Of a stretch of DNA of 64,000 nt, positions 35,664-45,318 are shown in pieces (the first letter of the stretch is position 1; each line of letters begins with the position of its first letter). This DNA is from Oceanobacillus polygoni (lineage in GTDB: Bacteria; Bacillota; Bacilli; Bacillales; Amphibacillaceae), in assembly GCF_008304605.1 (NCBI RefSeq), contig NZ_PIJY01000026.1, positions 62,001 through 126,000 of the forward strand. Reading direction: 5' to 3'. The translations under genes were made by a program, and so were the position numbers. Under the pieces are notes generated by a model. It saw nothing but the letters and a program-made list of their open reading frames with translations, made no database searches and had not been told where the DNA came from.

Positions 35664-36707
35664 TTAGCTCCTTATACTTTCTAATGATGGTATGTCAACG
35701 ATTTCATTTGTATCAATGGATTTCTGTAAAGCGGTTGCAACTTTAGTACCTTGTAAACCATCAAACGCACTTACACCTGGCTGACGTTTCTCGTTAATAC
35801 AAGTTATAAATTCTTTCATTTCATTAATAAAAGCTTCTTTAAAACGTTCAGGAAAATGTTGAGATGTTGGGCGAACCACACCATGCTCATTAAATACAGA
35901 CACTAAATTCTTTTCTGGAATAGCAGCGATACGTAGCATGCCTTTTGTCCCGATTAGTTCTGTTTCTACATGATAGCCATGTGCCGCATTACGTCCTGCA
36001 ACAAGCATTGCAATTGTTTTATCCTCTAATTGCATCATTGCAGCACCTGTCTCTAATTCATTCACTTCATCCAATTCTGGATATGCCGCATTTTTACCCA
36101 ATGCCCATACTCGCTTCACTTCTTTACCTGAGAACCATCTCACTAAATCAATGTCATGAATCGACATGTCTGCAAATAGTCCACCACTATTACTTGCACC
36201 AGCAAATTTCACAAAGCTTTCAAGCCCCGAACTCGGATCAATTCCATAACAGCGAATTAATGTAAGTTCACCTAGCTCTCCATTATCAACCATTTCTTTT
36301 GCATATTGATAGGATTCGTCGAAACGTCTCATAAAGCCAATTTGGAACACTTGTTCAGGATGAGCATTTATGATTTCAACGGTTTTTTCAATATCTTCTA
36401 TTTCTAGACCAAGCGGCTTCTCACTGAATACATGTAATCCTTTTTCGATAGCTAAACGAATTTGTTCTGTATGAAACCCTGAAGGAGATACAATACAAAC
36501 AGCATCCACATTTGGGCTATCTACCATTTCTTCATATGTTAAGTAAGTTTCTTCAACACCTAGTTCAACTCTAGCAAATTCCAACTCTTCTTCTGCAATA
36601 CTACAAGCGGCTGTTAATGTAGCCCCAGGGATATGGTTTGCTATATTCATAGCATGGGTTCTACCTAGTCTACCAAGTCCAACAATTCCTAATTTTATAT
36701 CGCTCAT
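35664..36707 (-). CDS. Second inositol dehydrogenase-like Gfo/Idh/MocA enzyme
   Basis: This 347-aa protein has LGIVGLGRLGRTH at the N-terminus, the catalytic Lys in FSEKPLGL near 96, IGFMRRFDESY near 125, and FADMSIHDIDLVRWFSG with Asp and His near 175. It is encoded between iolD and iolE. It may act on another inositol stereoisomer (scyllo- or chiro-inositol), as IolX/IolW-type paralogues do, or duplicate IolG. The sequence alone does not decide. Confidence 0.82.
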   Translation of the reverse strand: MSDIKLGIVGLGRLGRTHAMNIANHIPGATLTAACSIAEEELEFARVELGVEETYLTYEEMVDSPNVDAVCIVSPSGFHTEQIRLAIEKGLHVFSEKPLGLEIEDIEKTVEIINAHPEQVFQIGFMRRFDESYQYAKEMVDNGELGELTLIRCYGIDPSSGLESFVKFAGASNSGGLFADMSIHDIDLVRWFSGKEVKRVWALGKNAAYPELDEVNELETGAAMMQLEDKTIAMLVAGRNAAHGYHVETELIGTKGMLRIAAIPEKNLVSVFNEHGVVRPTSQHFPERFKEAFINEMKEFITCINEKRQPGVSAFDGLQGTKVATALQKSIDTNEIVDIPSLESIRS

Positions 36708-36791
36708 TTTCTATTACCTCCGCGCTACACTGATGTTTGATAGTTATGTGGAAGCTTAAATTGGAATAGTAATTTAAGCTTCCTCACTATG

Positions 36792-38705
36792 TTAGTATTG
36801 TTTTGCTTTTTCTCTCATTTCTACCTTTTCTGCGTATGCTTTCTGAACCTTTTCACTTTCTGAAACCTCAGCTACACCTACATTCCACCAGCTCTCATAG
36901 CCCTCTGTCATGGTCTTTGGTAACACTTTCATTTCAATAAGCGTAGATGTTTCTTGCTTTTTCGCATCTTCTAAGGCAGCTTTTAATTCTTCTACGGTAT
37001 TCGCACGATAAACCTTTGCTCCGTACCCTTCTGCAACTTTTGCATAATCAATATTTAAAATTTGGTTGTCATGTGTCCTGAATTCGGTGAAATAACTTCC
37101 ACTACCATGACCCATTTGTAAATTATTAATACAGCCAAAACCAGAGTTATCGAATAACAATATATTTATTTTTTTATTATATTGTAGAGCTGTAATCAGT
37201 TCAGAGTGCATCATAAGGAAACTTCCATCCCCAACAAAGGAATATACTTCCTTGTCTGGATCGGCCAATTTCACACCTAATGCACCAGAAACTTCATATC
37301 CCATACAAGAGTAACCGTATTCAACATGATACGTATTTGTTGCAGTTGGATTCCAGATCCGTTGCATGTCACCTGGTAACGAACCTGCCGAGGTAACCAC
37401 ATTACTATTGGGTGATATCGTATCGTTTATTGTTAGTAATGCAGTAGTTTGAGCAAATTCTGTATTCAGTGCATCTGCATATTCATTTAATATTTCTTGA
37501 GTAAAGTGATCCTTTACTTCTGGATCAAATTGATCACGTTTAAATGAAACATTTCCTAAACGATTACGTTCAGCTGACCATTCTTCTTTTAAATCCGAAA
37601 TAGTATTGCCAAACTCCGTTAAATAACCTTCCAGTAATGGAACAAGTTGCTCTAGTGTAGCTTTTGCATCTGCGACTACTTGGAATGCATCTAGTTTATA
37701 TGCCTGCATCCGGCTAACATTAATATTTAAAAATTTAGCGGTTTCAAAATCAAAAGCAGTTTTGGAGGAGGTAGCAAAATCTGTATACCTTGTTCCAATA
37801 CCGATAATTAAATCGGATTCTTTAGCCGCCTTGTTTGCTGCTAGCGTACCTGTAACCCCTAAGCCACCTAAATTATTTGGAAAGGTAGATTCAATAGTAG
37901 ATTTACCAGCTTGTGTTTCTACTAATGGAATATGATGTTTCTCAGAGATTTCTATTAAAACTTCACGTGCCTCCGAATAATTAGCCCCACCACCTACTAC
38001 GATGACAGGCTTTTTGCTTGATTTAATTAACACAGCTGCTCCATTTAATTCACGTTCCACTGGTGCTTTCCTATCTAAATAGTGAACGCGTTTTTCAAAG
38101 AACTTCGCATCATAATCAAACGCTTCCCCTTCTACATCTTGTGAAATACATACAGTTGCTGGACCTGCTTTAGCCGGGTCTGTCATAACTTCAAATGCAC
38201 GAAGTAAGCTTGACATCAATTGTTCTGGACGAGTAACACGGTCCCAATATCTAGAAACCGGTTGTAATACATCATTCGTCGTTACTGCTGCACTATGTTC
38301 ATGTTCTACTTGTTGCAGGACTGGATCCGGTTGTCTTGATGCAAATGTATCGCCCGGCAAAAATAATACTGGAATATTGTTCGCTAAAGCAGTTCCTGCA
38401 GCAGCTGCAAGGTTAGCAGAACCAGGACCTACTGAAGTCGTTACCGCATAAATTTTTTGACGAAGCTTTTGCTTGCTATAAGCAATAGCCGCATGTGCCA
38501 TCCCTTGCTCATTCTTTCCTTGGAATACCTTCAAATGTCCAGGATCTTGTTCAAGGGCTTGCCCTATTCCAAGTACATTTCCATGTCCAAAAATGTTAAA
38601 GACACCTTCTACAAAAGGGAACTCTTTCCCATCAACATAGATATATTGTTGATTTAAAAACTTTACTAATGCTTGGGCGGTTGTTAGTCTTATCTTGTTT
38701 TCCAT
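36792..38705 (-). CDS. iolD: Trihydroxycyclohexane-1,2-dione hydrolase
   Basis: This 637-aa ThDP-dependent enzyme has the same length as B. subtilis IolD. The cofactor-activating Glu is in KNEQGMAHAAIAY near residue 65, and the ThDP motif is VGDGSFLMMHSEL to NSGFGCINNLQ near 475-515. It hydrolytically opens the ring to 5-deoxy-glucuronate. It stands between iolC and the second Gfo/Idh gene, as part of the long iol operon. Confidence 0.95.
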   Translation of the reverse strand: MENKIRLTTAQALVKFLNQQYIYVDGKEFPFVEGVFNIFGHGNVLGIGQALEQDPGHLKVFQGKNEQGMAHAAIAYSKQKLRQKIYAVTTSVGPGSANLAAAAGTALANNIPVLFLPGDTFASRQPDPVLQQVEHEHSAAVTTNDVLQPVSRYWDRVTRPEQLMSSLLRAFEVMTDPAKAGPATVCISQDVEGEAFDYDAKFFEKRVHYLDRKAPVERELNGAAVLIKSSKKPVIVVGGGANYSEAREVLIEISEKHHIPLVETQAGKSTIESTFPNNLGGLGVTGTLAANKAAKESDLIIGIGTRYTDFATSSKTAFDFETAKFLNINVSRMQAYKLDAFQVVADAKATLEQLVPLLEGYLTEFGNTISDLKEEWSAERNRLGNVSFKRDQFDPEVKDHFTQEILNEYADALNTEFAQTTALLTINDTISPNSNVVTSAGSLPGDMQRIWNPTATNTYHVEYGYSCMGYEVSGALGVKLADPDKEVYSFVGDGSFLMMHSELITALQYNKKINILLFDNSGFGCINNLQMGHGSGSYFTEFRTHDNQILNIDYAKVAEGYGAKVYRANTVEELKAALEDAKKQETSTLIEMKVLPKTMTEGYESWWNVGVAEVSESEKVQKAYAEKVEMREKAKQY

Positions 38706-38747
38706 CTGATATCCGACCTTTCCCTTTACGATTACTAGGAAGTATGA

Positions 38748-39731
38748 TTAAGCATTCACTGCAATTAATTCTTCAATTTCCTCTACAGTAGGCATTGCTT
38801 CGGAAGAGCTATGTTTAGAAACAACGATTGAAGCTGAAGCACTACCAAATTTTAATGCGGTTTCAATATCTTTCCCATTAATTAATGCATATAGGAAAGC
38901 TGAAGCATAAGAATCGCCTGCACCAAAGGTTTTCAACACTTTTGTCTTATATGCGTGACCGCGATAAATATCGCCAGCTTTTGTATAGGCATAAGAACCT
39001 TCAACACCATGTTTGATGACAATTAAATCAGATTGATGGTTAAATAAATGAGCAACCGTTTTTTGGTTGTCTCCTTCGCCTTCTTCTATGTTTTCCATCA
39101 TATCGTATTCATCACGTGTACCAATCACAACATCTGACTGCTGCGCAACTAATGAATAATAGACAGCCGTTTCTTCTTTCGATTTCCATGTATATGGACG
39201 ATAATCTAATTCAAAAATTACTTTTACATCATTCTTTCTTGCAAGTCCAACTGCTTTTATAACAGCTTCTCTAGAAGGGCTTTGAGCTAAAGCGGTTCCA
39301 GAAACTAATAAGACTTTAGCTTGTTTAATATAATCTTCATGTACTTCATCTTGATGTAGGTAAAGGTCAGCGACTTCTTCACGATACATTAGAATGCTAC
39401 ATTCTTCTGGACTTTTAATCTCTGTAAATGTTAGTCCAGCTTTACGTCCCTCTGTATCTACAACCATATTGGAAGTATCAATTCCTGTATCTGACATATA
39501 TTTTTTTATGAAATTCCCATGTTGATCATCTGGAATCTTTCCGATAAATCCAGCCTTGAGTCCTAATTTAGAGCTTCCGATCGCTATGTTAGCTGGAGAG
39601 CCACCAACATATTTAGAAAAAGTCATCGTCTCTTCCATTGGACGGTTATATTCCGTTGCATTCAAGTCAATACATGCACGACCGATTGCAATAATATCGT
39701 ATTCTCGATTATTGTTGAATTCATAACTCAT
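38748..39731 (-). CDS. iolC: 5-Dehydro-2-deoxygluconokinase
   Basis: This 327-aa PfkB-family kinase starts YDIIAIGRACIDLNATE, typical of IolC. KYVGGSPANIAIGSSKLG is the N-terminal PfkB signature and KTFGAGDSYASAF near residue 270 holds the catalytic Asp. It phosphorylates 2-deoxy-5-keto-gluconate; the product is also the inducer that inactivates IolR. It lies between iolB and iolD. Confidence 0.94.
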   Translation of the reverse strand: MSYEFNNNREYDIIAIGRACIDLNATEYNRPMEETMTFSKYVGGSPANIAIGSSKLGLKAGFIGKIPDDQHGNFIKKYMSDTGIDTSNMVVDTEGRKAGLTFTEIKSPEECSILMYREEVADLYLHQDEVHEDYIKQAKVLLVSGTALAQSPSREAVIKAVGLARKNDVKVIFELDYRPYTWKSKEETAVYYSLVAQQSDVVIGTRDEYDMMENIEEGEGDNQKTVAHLFNHQSDLIVIKHGVEGSYAYTKAGDIYRGHAYKTKVLKTFGAGDSYASAFLYALINGKDIETALKFGSASASIVVSKHSSSEAMPTVEEIEELIAVNA

Positions 39732-39757
39732 GTTTATTTAACCCCTCTCGGTTGACG

Positions 39758-40576
39758 TTATTTTCGATCTAGAATCCATTCATGATCCGGATCATTATAG
39801 AATTTCCAGACTTTTTCTGGTCCCGCCATCACATTTAAATAATAAGAGCTATACCCATCCGGAACGCCTACTGGATGATAACCTGCTGGCACAAGAACTA
39901 CGTCTCCGTTTTCAACGGTCATCGTTTCATCAATCGAACGATCGTCTGTATATACACGTTGGAATACAAACCCTTGTGGTGGATCCATTTCATGATAATA
40001 GCTTTCTTCTAAAAATGATTCATGTGGCAAGTTTTCTTGATCATGTTTATGTGGCGGATAACTTGACCAGTTTCCTGTTTCGGTGAATACTTCAACAACT
40101 AGTAAACTATTAGCAGAAGGATCCGAATCCGGTAAGATATTATGCACTAAACGTTTGTTGCTGTACTTCCCTCTATTTTCGATACCATTATCTTCTGCTT
40201 TAATTAATTTTGTAGGCAATTGCTTCTCAGATGGGGAATAACAAAGTGCTACTCTTGCATTAGACACCGCTTCCACTTGAAACTTACTGTCATTTGATAC
40301 ATAGATACTATCAGTCGGTTTCCTTTCAAAAACACTTTGACGCGTACCTAGATTACCGAACGTTCGATCACCTTCTGTTACATTAATCTTTCCAGTTAAT
40401 GCAACAATGCAGCATTCTTCTTTTCCTAATGCTTCTTCATAATTAGCGCCTGGTATAAGATCAATAACCTTAAAACCGACATATTTTAGACCCGAATTTT
40501 CTTGGGTTACTTCATGTACTAGTGTTACACCTTCTCCTATCTGTTCTTGCATAGTTTTACGGAGTAATTTACTCAT
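39758..40576 (-). CDS. iolB: 5-Deoxy-glucuronate isomerase
   Basis: This 272-aa double-cupin protein has metal-binding histidines and glutamate in WSSYPPHKHDQENLPHESFLEE near residue 175 and a final cupin stretch VVLVPAGYHPVGVPDGY near 230. Length and motifs match IolB. It converts 5-deoxy-glucuronate to 2-deoxy-5-keto-gluconate. AAGGAGG precedes the ATG. Confidence 0.94.
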   Translation of the reverse strand: MSKLLRKTMQEQIGEGVTLVHEVTQENSGLKYVGFKVIDLIPGANYEEALGKEECCIVALTGKINVTEGDRTFGNLGTRQSVFERKPTDSIYVSNDSKFQVEAVSNARVALCYSPSEKQLPTKLIKAEDNGIENRGKYSNKRLVHNILPDSDPSANSLLVVEVFTETGNWSSYPPHKHDQENLPHESFLEESYYHEMDPPQGFVFQRVYTDDRSIDETMTVENGDVVLVPAGYHPVGVPDGYSSYYLNVMAGPEKVWKFYNDPDHEWILDRK

Positions 40577-40608
40577 TCTAAAAATCCTCCTTGGTCAAAA
40601 TTTTGAAC

Positions 40609-40631
40609 AAGGGAGAGAATCACTCTCCCTT
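40609..40631 (-). other. Intercistronic hairpin between iolA and iolB
   Basis: AAGGGAGAG (40609-40617) pairs perfectly with CTCTCCCTT (40623-40631). No U-tract follows on the minus strand. It probably protects the iolA 3' end or reduces readthrough into iolB. Confidence 0.55.
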
Positions 40632-40648
40632 TTCTTCAATTCTAGGTA

Positions 40649-42121
40649 TTAGTTAAATTTTGGTGCTGCATAACGTGCTGTTACCACTTTTTTACGTGTA
40701 TAGAAATCAACACCATCTTTACCATTTGCGTGTAACGTACCGTAGAAGGAAGACTTCCAGCCTGAGAACGGGAAGAACGCCATTGGAGCCGGTACTCCTA
40801 GGTTAATTCCAAGCATTCCTGCATCGATGTTCTCACGGAAGTAACGGATTGATGAAGCATTCGTTGAGAATAAGCAAGCACCGTTTGCAAATTCAGATTG
40901 ATTTGCTAGCTCTACCGCTTCTTTCAAGTTACTTACACGGATTACAGATAATACTGGAGCAAAAATTTCATCTTTCCAGATCGTCATATCAGTTGTTACA
41001 CCTTCAAAGATTGTTGGCCCAACAAAGAATCCGCCATCTAAATCGTCCTTACGACCATCCCTTACGAGCGTTGCACCTTCATTAATACCTTTTTCAATGT
41101 AATCTAGCGTACGTTTTTGATTTTCTTCACGAATAACTGGTCCTAAGAATACACCATCATCTAAACCGTTACCCATTTTTACATTGTCAGCAGCTTCTTT
41201 TAATTTTGCCATAAATTTATCGGCAACCTCATCTTCAACTGTTACAACTGCACATGCCATACAACGTTCGCCGGCTGAACCGAATGCAGAAGCGATAACA
41301 TCTTTAACTGCAGCATCTAAGTCCGCATCTTTTAGTACAGTTGTGTGGTTTTTCGCACCAGTAAGTGCTTGTACACGTTTTAGGTTTTCGCTACCACGTT
41401 TGTAAACATATTCTCCAACTGGTTGAGAACCAACAAAAGAAATCGCCTTAACATTCGGATGATCCAAGATACCGTTTACAACATCATGCGCACCATACAC
41501 TAAATTGAATACTCCATTTGGCAGACCAGCTTCAGCTAATAAATCTGCTAGTTTTTCAGTTAATAATGGCGTTTTTTCTGATGGTTTCATAATGAATGAG
41601 TTACCCATTGCAATGGCCATCGGGAACATCCAGCAAGGTACCATCATCGGGAAGTTAAATGGCGTTATTCCACCTACGACACCAATTGGATAACGATAGT
41701 TCGTCGCTTCTACATCTGTCGCGATATTTGGAAGTGAATCTCCCATCATTAGTGTTGGAGCGCCTGCAGCAAATTCAACATTTTCAATTCCACGTCCAAC
41801 TTCACCTAAAGCTTCGCTTGTGTTTTTACCGTTTTCAAGTGTGATTAGACGAGCTAACTCTTCTTGATTTTTTTGTAATAATTGTTGATAGTTAAATAGA
41901 ATCCTTGCTCGTTTTTGAACCGGTACATTTTTCCAGGTTTCAAATGCCTTTTGAGCAACTTCTGCCGCAAAGTCCACTTCTTCTTTTGTTGAAAGAGGAA
42001 CTTGTGCAATTACTTCTTTCGTCGCTGGGTTATATACATCTTCATATTGAGTAGTTTTACTTTCTACCCACTCTCCATTGATAAAGTTCTTTAACTTTCT
42101 TACTTTTGTTAATACAGTCAT
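40649..42121 (-). CDS. iolA: Methylmalonate/malonate semialdehyde dehydrogenase
   Basis: This 490-aa aldehyde dehydrogenase of the MmsA/IolA type has an NAD-binding and substrate loop [12 protein letters not shown] near residue 230, [15 protein letters not shown] near 255 and the catalytic Cys in [10 protein letters not shown] near 285. It converts malonate semialdehyde, the product of IolJ, to acetyl-CoA. It is the first gene of the operon, with GGGAGG upstream and a promoter about 90 bases before the start codon. Confidence 0.94.
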   Translation of the reverse strand: MTVLTKVRKLKNFINGEWVESKTTQYEDVYNPATKEVIAQVPLSTKEEVDFAAEVAQKAFETWKNVPVQKRARILFNYQQLLQKNQEELARLITLENGKNTSEALGEVGRGIENVEFAAGAPTLMMGDSLPNIATDVEATNYRYPIGVVGGITPFNFPMMVPCWMFPMAIAMGNSFIMKPSEKTPLLTEKLADLLAEAGLPNGVFNLVYGAHDVVNGILDHPNVKAISFVGSQPVGEYVYKRGSENLKRVQALTGAKNHTTVLKDADLDAAVKDVIASAFGSAGERCMACAVVTVEDEVADKFMAKLKEAADNVKMGNGLDDGVFLGPVIREENQKRTLDYIEKGINEGATLVRDGRKDDLDGGFFVGPTIFEGVTTDMTIWKDEIFAPVLSVIRVSNLKEAVELANQSEFANGACLFSTNASSIRYFRENIDAGMLGINLGVPAPMAFFPFSGWKSSFYGTLHANGKDGVDFYTRKKVVTARYAAPKFN

Positions 42122-42208
42122 GTTTATTTCCTCCCTATATTTTACTAGTGGTTTCTATCTTCTAGTGAAACTCACCATTTCTTAGTTCTTTAAACACCTT
42201 ATGATTAT

Positions 42209-42237
42209 ATAATAATACTGTTATCGCTTTCAGTCAA
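42209..42237 (-). promoter_or_regulatory. iol operon promoter with embedded cre box
   Basis: The minus strand reads TTGACT (42232-42237), a 17-base spacer, TATTAT (42209-42214). TGAAAGCGATAACA, a full match to the cre consensus, occupies 42219-42232 between the two boxes, so CcpA would compete directly with RNA polymerase. Confidence 0.75.
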
Positions 42238-42266
42238 CATTTTACTGTTACTTTATTGTTAACTTT

Positions 42267-42303
42267 TTATCAACTATTATCAAAACAACCAAAAATAAGT
42301 CAA
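42267..42303 (-). promoter_or_regulatory. Phased YCAA direct repeats, candidate IolR site
   Basis: On the plus strand TCAA, TCAA, CCAA and TCAA begin at 42270, 42280, 42289 and 42300, a helical-turn spacing, within TTATCAA/CAACCAAAAAT contexts. The known B. subtilis IolR site is a run of direct repeats (WRAYCAADARD). The array lies 30-65 bases above the -35 box. The remaining bases between 42304 and 42376 hold nothing I recognise. Confidence 0.45.
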
Positions 42304-42376
42304 ATTCCAGGATTCTTAACAAGAGTTAATAGAGCGTTTTGGGTTAATTCGTAGGTTTATTATTTTAATAAAACAG

Positions 42377-42405
42377 AAAAACCTTTGAAATCTTTCTTTC
42401 AAAGG
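42377..42405 (-). terminator. Terminator of the iolR-tautomerase transcript
   Basis: CCTTTGAAA (42382-42390) pairs perfectly with TTTCAAAGG (42397-42405), and five U residues follow on the minus strand. It lies about 195 bases after the tautomerase stop; the gap 42406-42600 has no other visible feature. Confidence 0.85.
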
Positions 42406-42600
42406 CCTATATAATCAAACTTCTAATAAAGTAATTGGATTTCCCTTTAATGGATTGAAGAAAAACTAAATATCATCAAAAAACTATAGGCAACAATTAA
42501 TAAAAGGAAGGCTTCAATTCATTTTAATAGGTTCTAAAATCTTCTTATTTTTAATCTCATAAATGAAGAATCGGACTATCACATTGATTTTTACATATAC

Positions 42601-42990
42601 CTAAAGCTCACCAGTCAAAAACTGTGCTTTACCAAAGCCAAAACTCCATTCTCCAGCTCCATTTGTTACAATGGAAACCATGACATCATGTGGTTCAATA
42701 CCACATCTTTCTCCTAGTTCCTTGACTAGGATCTGATAGAATTCCTTTTTAGCTTTGTCACTTCTCTGAGTGCTACGAATAGAAATCACAACTACTTGAT
42801 CACTTCGCTCAAAACCTAACCCTGTATCTTGAATAATCATTTCATTTTTCTTGTGTTGCGTAATAATTTGAAAACGATCCCTTTCTGGCACACCAAACGC
42901 TCTAACAACTGCATCATGTGTAGCATCTAGCAACACTTTTAATGCTTCATCCGTTCTACCTTCAATTACATCAAATCGTATTAATGGCAT
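42601..42990 (-). CDS. Tautomerase-superfamily protein
   Basis: This 129-aa protein begins Met-Pro (MPLIRFDVIEGRT), keeping the catalytic N-terminal proline of the tautomerase/MIF superfamily; its length fits the fused, roughly 130-residue type. GIEPHDVMVSIVTNGAGEWSFGFGKAQF is its C-terminal half. It lies 13 bases after an IolR-like gene and upstream of the iol operon. A role in keto-enol steps of inositol or inosose breakdown is conceivable but unproven. Confidence 0.8.
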   Translation of the reverse strand: MPLIRFDVIEGRTDEALKVLLDATHDAVVRAFGVPERDRFQIITQHKKNEMIIQDTGLGFERSDQVVVISIRSTQRSDKAKKEFYQILVKELGERCGIEPHDVMVSIVTNGAGEWSFGFGKAQFLTGEL

Positions 42991-43003
42991 GTATTGTTCC
43001 TCC

Positions 43004-43777
43004 TTAATTTTTAGTTGTATTAGTTTGCGGAGTTAGCAATTTAATCTGGCGGTTCTTTGCATACTCAACATATTTATGATGCGGCAATCTATCTGTGACG
43101 AGATAATCAATCTCATCCAAACCGCAATACGTCGTTAATGAAGATTCATCAAACTTACTATGATCAACTAATAAAAACACCTCTTCGCTTCGCTTGACGA
43201 CACATGTCTTCAACTCACTTTCAATCGGTAGCGAATTGGTTACACCATTATTTATGGAAACACCTGTTGAAGCGAGGAAGGCCTTATTAATGTTGTATCC
43301 ATTTATTAAGTTTTTGTTATCCATACTGGTTAGTGATTTGGTCTTACGTTCAAGCATTCCACCTGTAGAAAAGACATCAATTCCTTCATATGGAAGTGCA
43401 TTAATTACTAAATCGATATTATTGGTTACGATTGTTAAATTCAGATGTTTGATATATTCAAGCATTTTAGGTGTCGTTGTTCCTGAATCAATAAATATAA
43501 TGTCACCATCTTTTACATATTCCGCTGCAAGTTTGGCAATTTCTTGTTTCTCTGTATGGCTTCGTACCTTTCTATCATTAAATGGTACAACTGTTGAACG
43601 ATTAACACATACACCACCATATATTTTATTAAAGTCTCCACTATCGACCAATTCTTGAACATCTCTACGGATCGTATTTTTGGATACATTAAATTTCGCT
43701 ACAAGTTCATCCAATGATACCGTTTCATGTTCTTCTATATATTCTTTAATTTCACCTACTCTTTCTGTTTTTAGCAT
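43004..43777 (-). CDS. iolR: DeoR-family repressor, IolR-like (copy 1)
   Basis: This 257-aa regulator starts at MLKTERVGEIKEYI behind a GAGGGGGG ribosome binding site; upstream in-frame sequence is not coding. The winged HTH is VSLDELVAKFNVSKNTIRRDVQELVDSGDFNKIYGG, then a DeoRC phosphosugar domain (IIFIDSGTTTPKMLEYI). It closely resembles B. subtilis IolR, which represses the iol operon until the IolC product accumulates. It is cotranscribed with the tautomerase gene. A close paralogue lies immediately upstream. Confidence 0.82.
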   Translation of the reverse strand: MLKTERVGEIKEYIEEHETVSLDELVAKFNVSKNTIRRDVQELVDSGDFNKIYGGVCVNRSTVVPFNDRKVRSHTEKQEIAKLAAEYVKDGDIIFIDSGTTTPKMLEYIKHLNLTIVTNNIDLVINALPYEGIDVFSTGGMLERKTKSLTSMDNKNLINGYNINKAFLASTGVSINNGVTNSLPIESELKTCVVKRSEEVFLLVDHSKFDESSLTTYCGLDEIDYLVTDRLPHHKYVEYAKNRQIKLLTPQTNTTKN

Positions 43778-43958
43778 ATTATTATCCCCCCCTCTCCCAA
43801 CAAGTAGTACATCTTTCACACTTTTATAATACCATAACTTAACCAAGAGTTCATCATCATTTGGTTAATTTTATAAATGCATTTTATTTTTTTGGCTAAT
43901 TTAATTAAATGGATTTGCTTTTTCAGAAGTATGGTAAAGGTGAATTTTAAATGAGAAG

Positions 43959-43991
43959 AAAAAAAGTGAGCCTTCTTTATAGCTCACTTTT
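43959..43991 (-). terminator. Terminator overlapping the end of iolR copy 2
   Basis: AAAAGTGAGC (43962-43971) pairs with GCTCACTTTT (43982-43991), followed by a long U run on the minus strand. The stem includes the last sense codons of the gene. Confidence 0.88.
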
Positions 43992-44741
43992 CGTTAACAC
44001 TACTTTTATTTCATTGTCATTTGCATATTCCTGGTATTTATCAGGTATTGCGTCTGTTACTAAGTAATCAATATCATCTAAATTACAATAGGTCGTCAAT
44101 GCTACTTTTCCAAATTTGCTTTGATCAACTAATAAGAATGACTCTGCAGAGCGCTGGACAACGGATCGCTTTAACCCACTTTCCAACGGCAATGAATTCG
44201 TAACACCACTTTTTATCGACAGACCGGTAGATGCTAGAAATGCTTTTCTGATATTATAAGAATGAATGATTTCATCATTATCTGCACTTGTAAAAGAATT
44301 TGTCTTCCTCTCCAACATTCCACCCGTTGAAAAAATGTTTAAATTATCATAAGGAAGCGCCTTAACAATAAAGTCCACATTGTTTGTAATAATGGTTAAC
44401 TCTTTGTCTTTAATAAACTCAACCATTTCAACTGTTGTTGTACCAGAATCGATAAAAATGATGTCACCGTCTTCTACAAATTCCGCTGCAGCTTGACCAA
44501 TTTTCTGTTTTTCTTTAAAGTTACGTATTTGTCTATCCAGAAATGGTACAGTTGAAGAAGGTTTATCAACGGCTACCCCACCATAAACCTTCTTAAAATC
44601 TCCTACTTCGATCAAATCTTGTACATCTCTTCGGATTGTATTTTTAGATACATTAAACTTCTCTACGAGCTCATCCAATGACACAGTGCCACGTTCATTG
44701 ATATATTCTTGAATTTTATCCAATCGTTTTGTTTTTAACAC
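43977..44741 (-). CDS. DeoR-family repressor, IolR-like (copy 2)
   Basis: This 254-aa paralogue of the downstream IolR-like protein is similar along its full length (VSLDELVEKFNVSKNTIRRDVQDL, IIFIDSGTTTVEMVEFIKD, GVTNSLPLESGLK). The start is taken as the GTG of VLKTKRLDKIQEYI, nine bases after AAGGA, because it aligns with the copy-1 start; an ATG at 44747 is too close to the ribosome binding site. It has its own terminator, so it is a separate unit. One copy may serve iol and the other a related sugar operon. Confidence 0.82.
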   Translation of the reverse strand: MLKTKRLDKIQEYINERGTVSLDELVEKFNVSKNTIRRDVQDLIEVGDFKKVYGGVAVDKPSSTVPFLDRQIRNFKEKQKIGQAAAEFVEDGDIIFIDSGTTTVEMVEFIKDKELTIITNNVDFIVKALPYDNLNIFSTGGMLERKTNSFTSADNDEIIHSYNIRKAFLASTGLSIKSGVTNSLPLESGLKRSVVQRSAESFLLVDQSKFGKVALTTYCNLDDIDYLVTDAIPDKYQEYANDNEIKVVLTKSEL

Positions 44742-45178
44742 GATCATCCGTCCTTTGTACATCAAATAACTTTTTTCAAAATGTTATAGAACTTTTTTCT
44801 ACATATTGATTAACTTTTGGTTTTATTTTATCATTGTTATCGCTTTCTTTCAATTTATTTCATAATTTTTACTCATCAATAGACCTATTATGTATACAAC
44901 AGGATGCAATAGCACAATATTTATGCATACATATACAAACACTGCCCTTTTAAGTATAAAGTAGTGTTTGTTTTCTAAAACACAAAGCCATTATCGCTAA
45001 TACTGTCGATATCCATGTAAAACTTATACATCTCATTATCCAATCTAAATAATTTTGCGTAAATCTTCCTTTAGCCACTACCTCACGATAGCCACTTTGC
45101 CTTCCGCTAACAGTTGCAACTGCATAGCCTGTATTAGATGTTCACCACAAAGTTTTCCGACCCATGCAGGGCGCACAT
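44742..45178. other. Non-coding gap with a weak hairpin
   Basis: ACAAACACT (44935-44943) pairs with AGTGTTTGT (44963-44971). No open reading frame with a credible start was found. Short stretches near 45000-45170 look vaguely protein-like on the minus strand but contain stops. The upstream end holds the promoter of iolR copy 2. Confidence 0.4.
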
Positions 45179-45219
45179 AAAAAAGATACAATCCCCACAC
45201 TCTGGAATTATATCTTTTT
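45179..45219 (-). terminator. Terminator of the TRAP/SDR operon
   Basis: AAAAAAGATACAATCC (45179-45194) pairs with 45204-45219, with one bulge and one wobble pair, and six U residues follow on the minus strand. It lies 100 bases after the SDR stop. Confidence 0.85.
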
Positions 45220-45318
45220 GTTAATTACTGATAGAAATTATTCTTTTACTTCTTAGTAACTTAATTAATATCTTCTTCTAATCTAGAATAAACTTACTTT
45301 TCAAGCATATCTGACGTA

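Noticed and set aside
44935-44971. Hairpin as terminator of a plus-strand gene
   Set aside because: No plus-strand gene precedes it; kept only as a weak repeat.
45000-45170. Protein-like stretches upstream of iolR copy 2
   Set aside because: They switch frame, contain stops and match nothing I recognise; kept only as part of a gap description.
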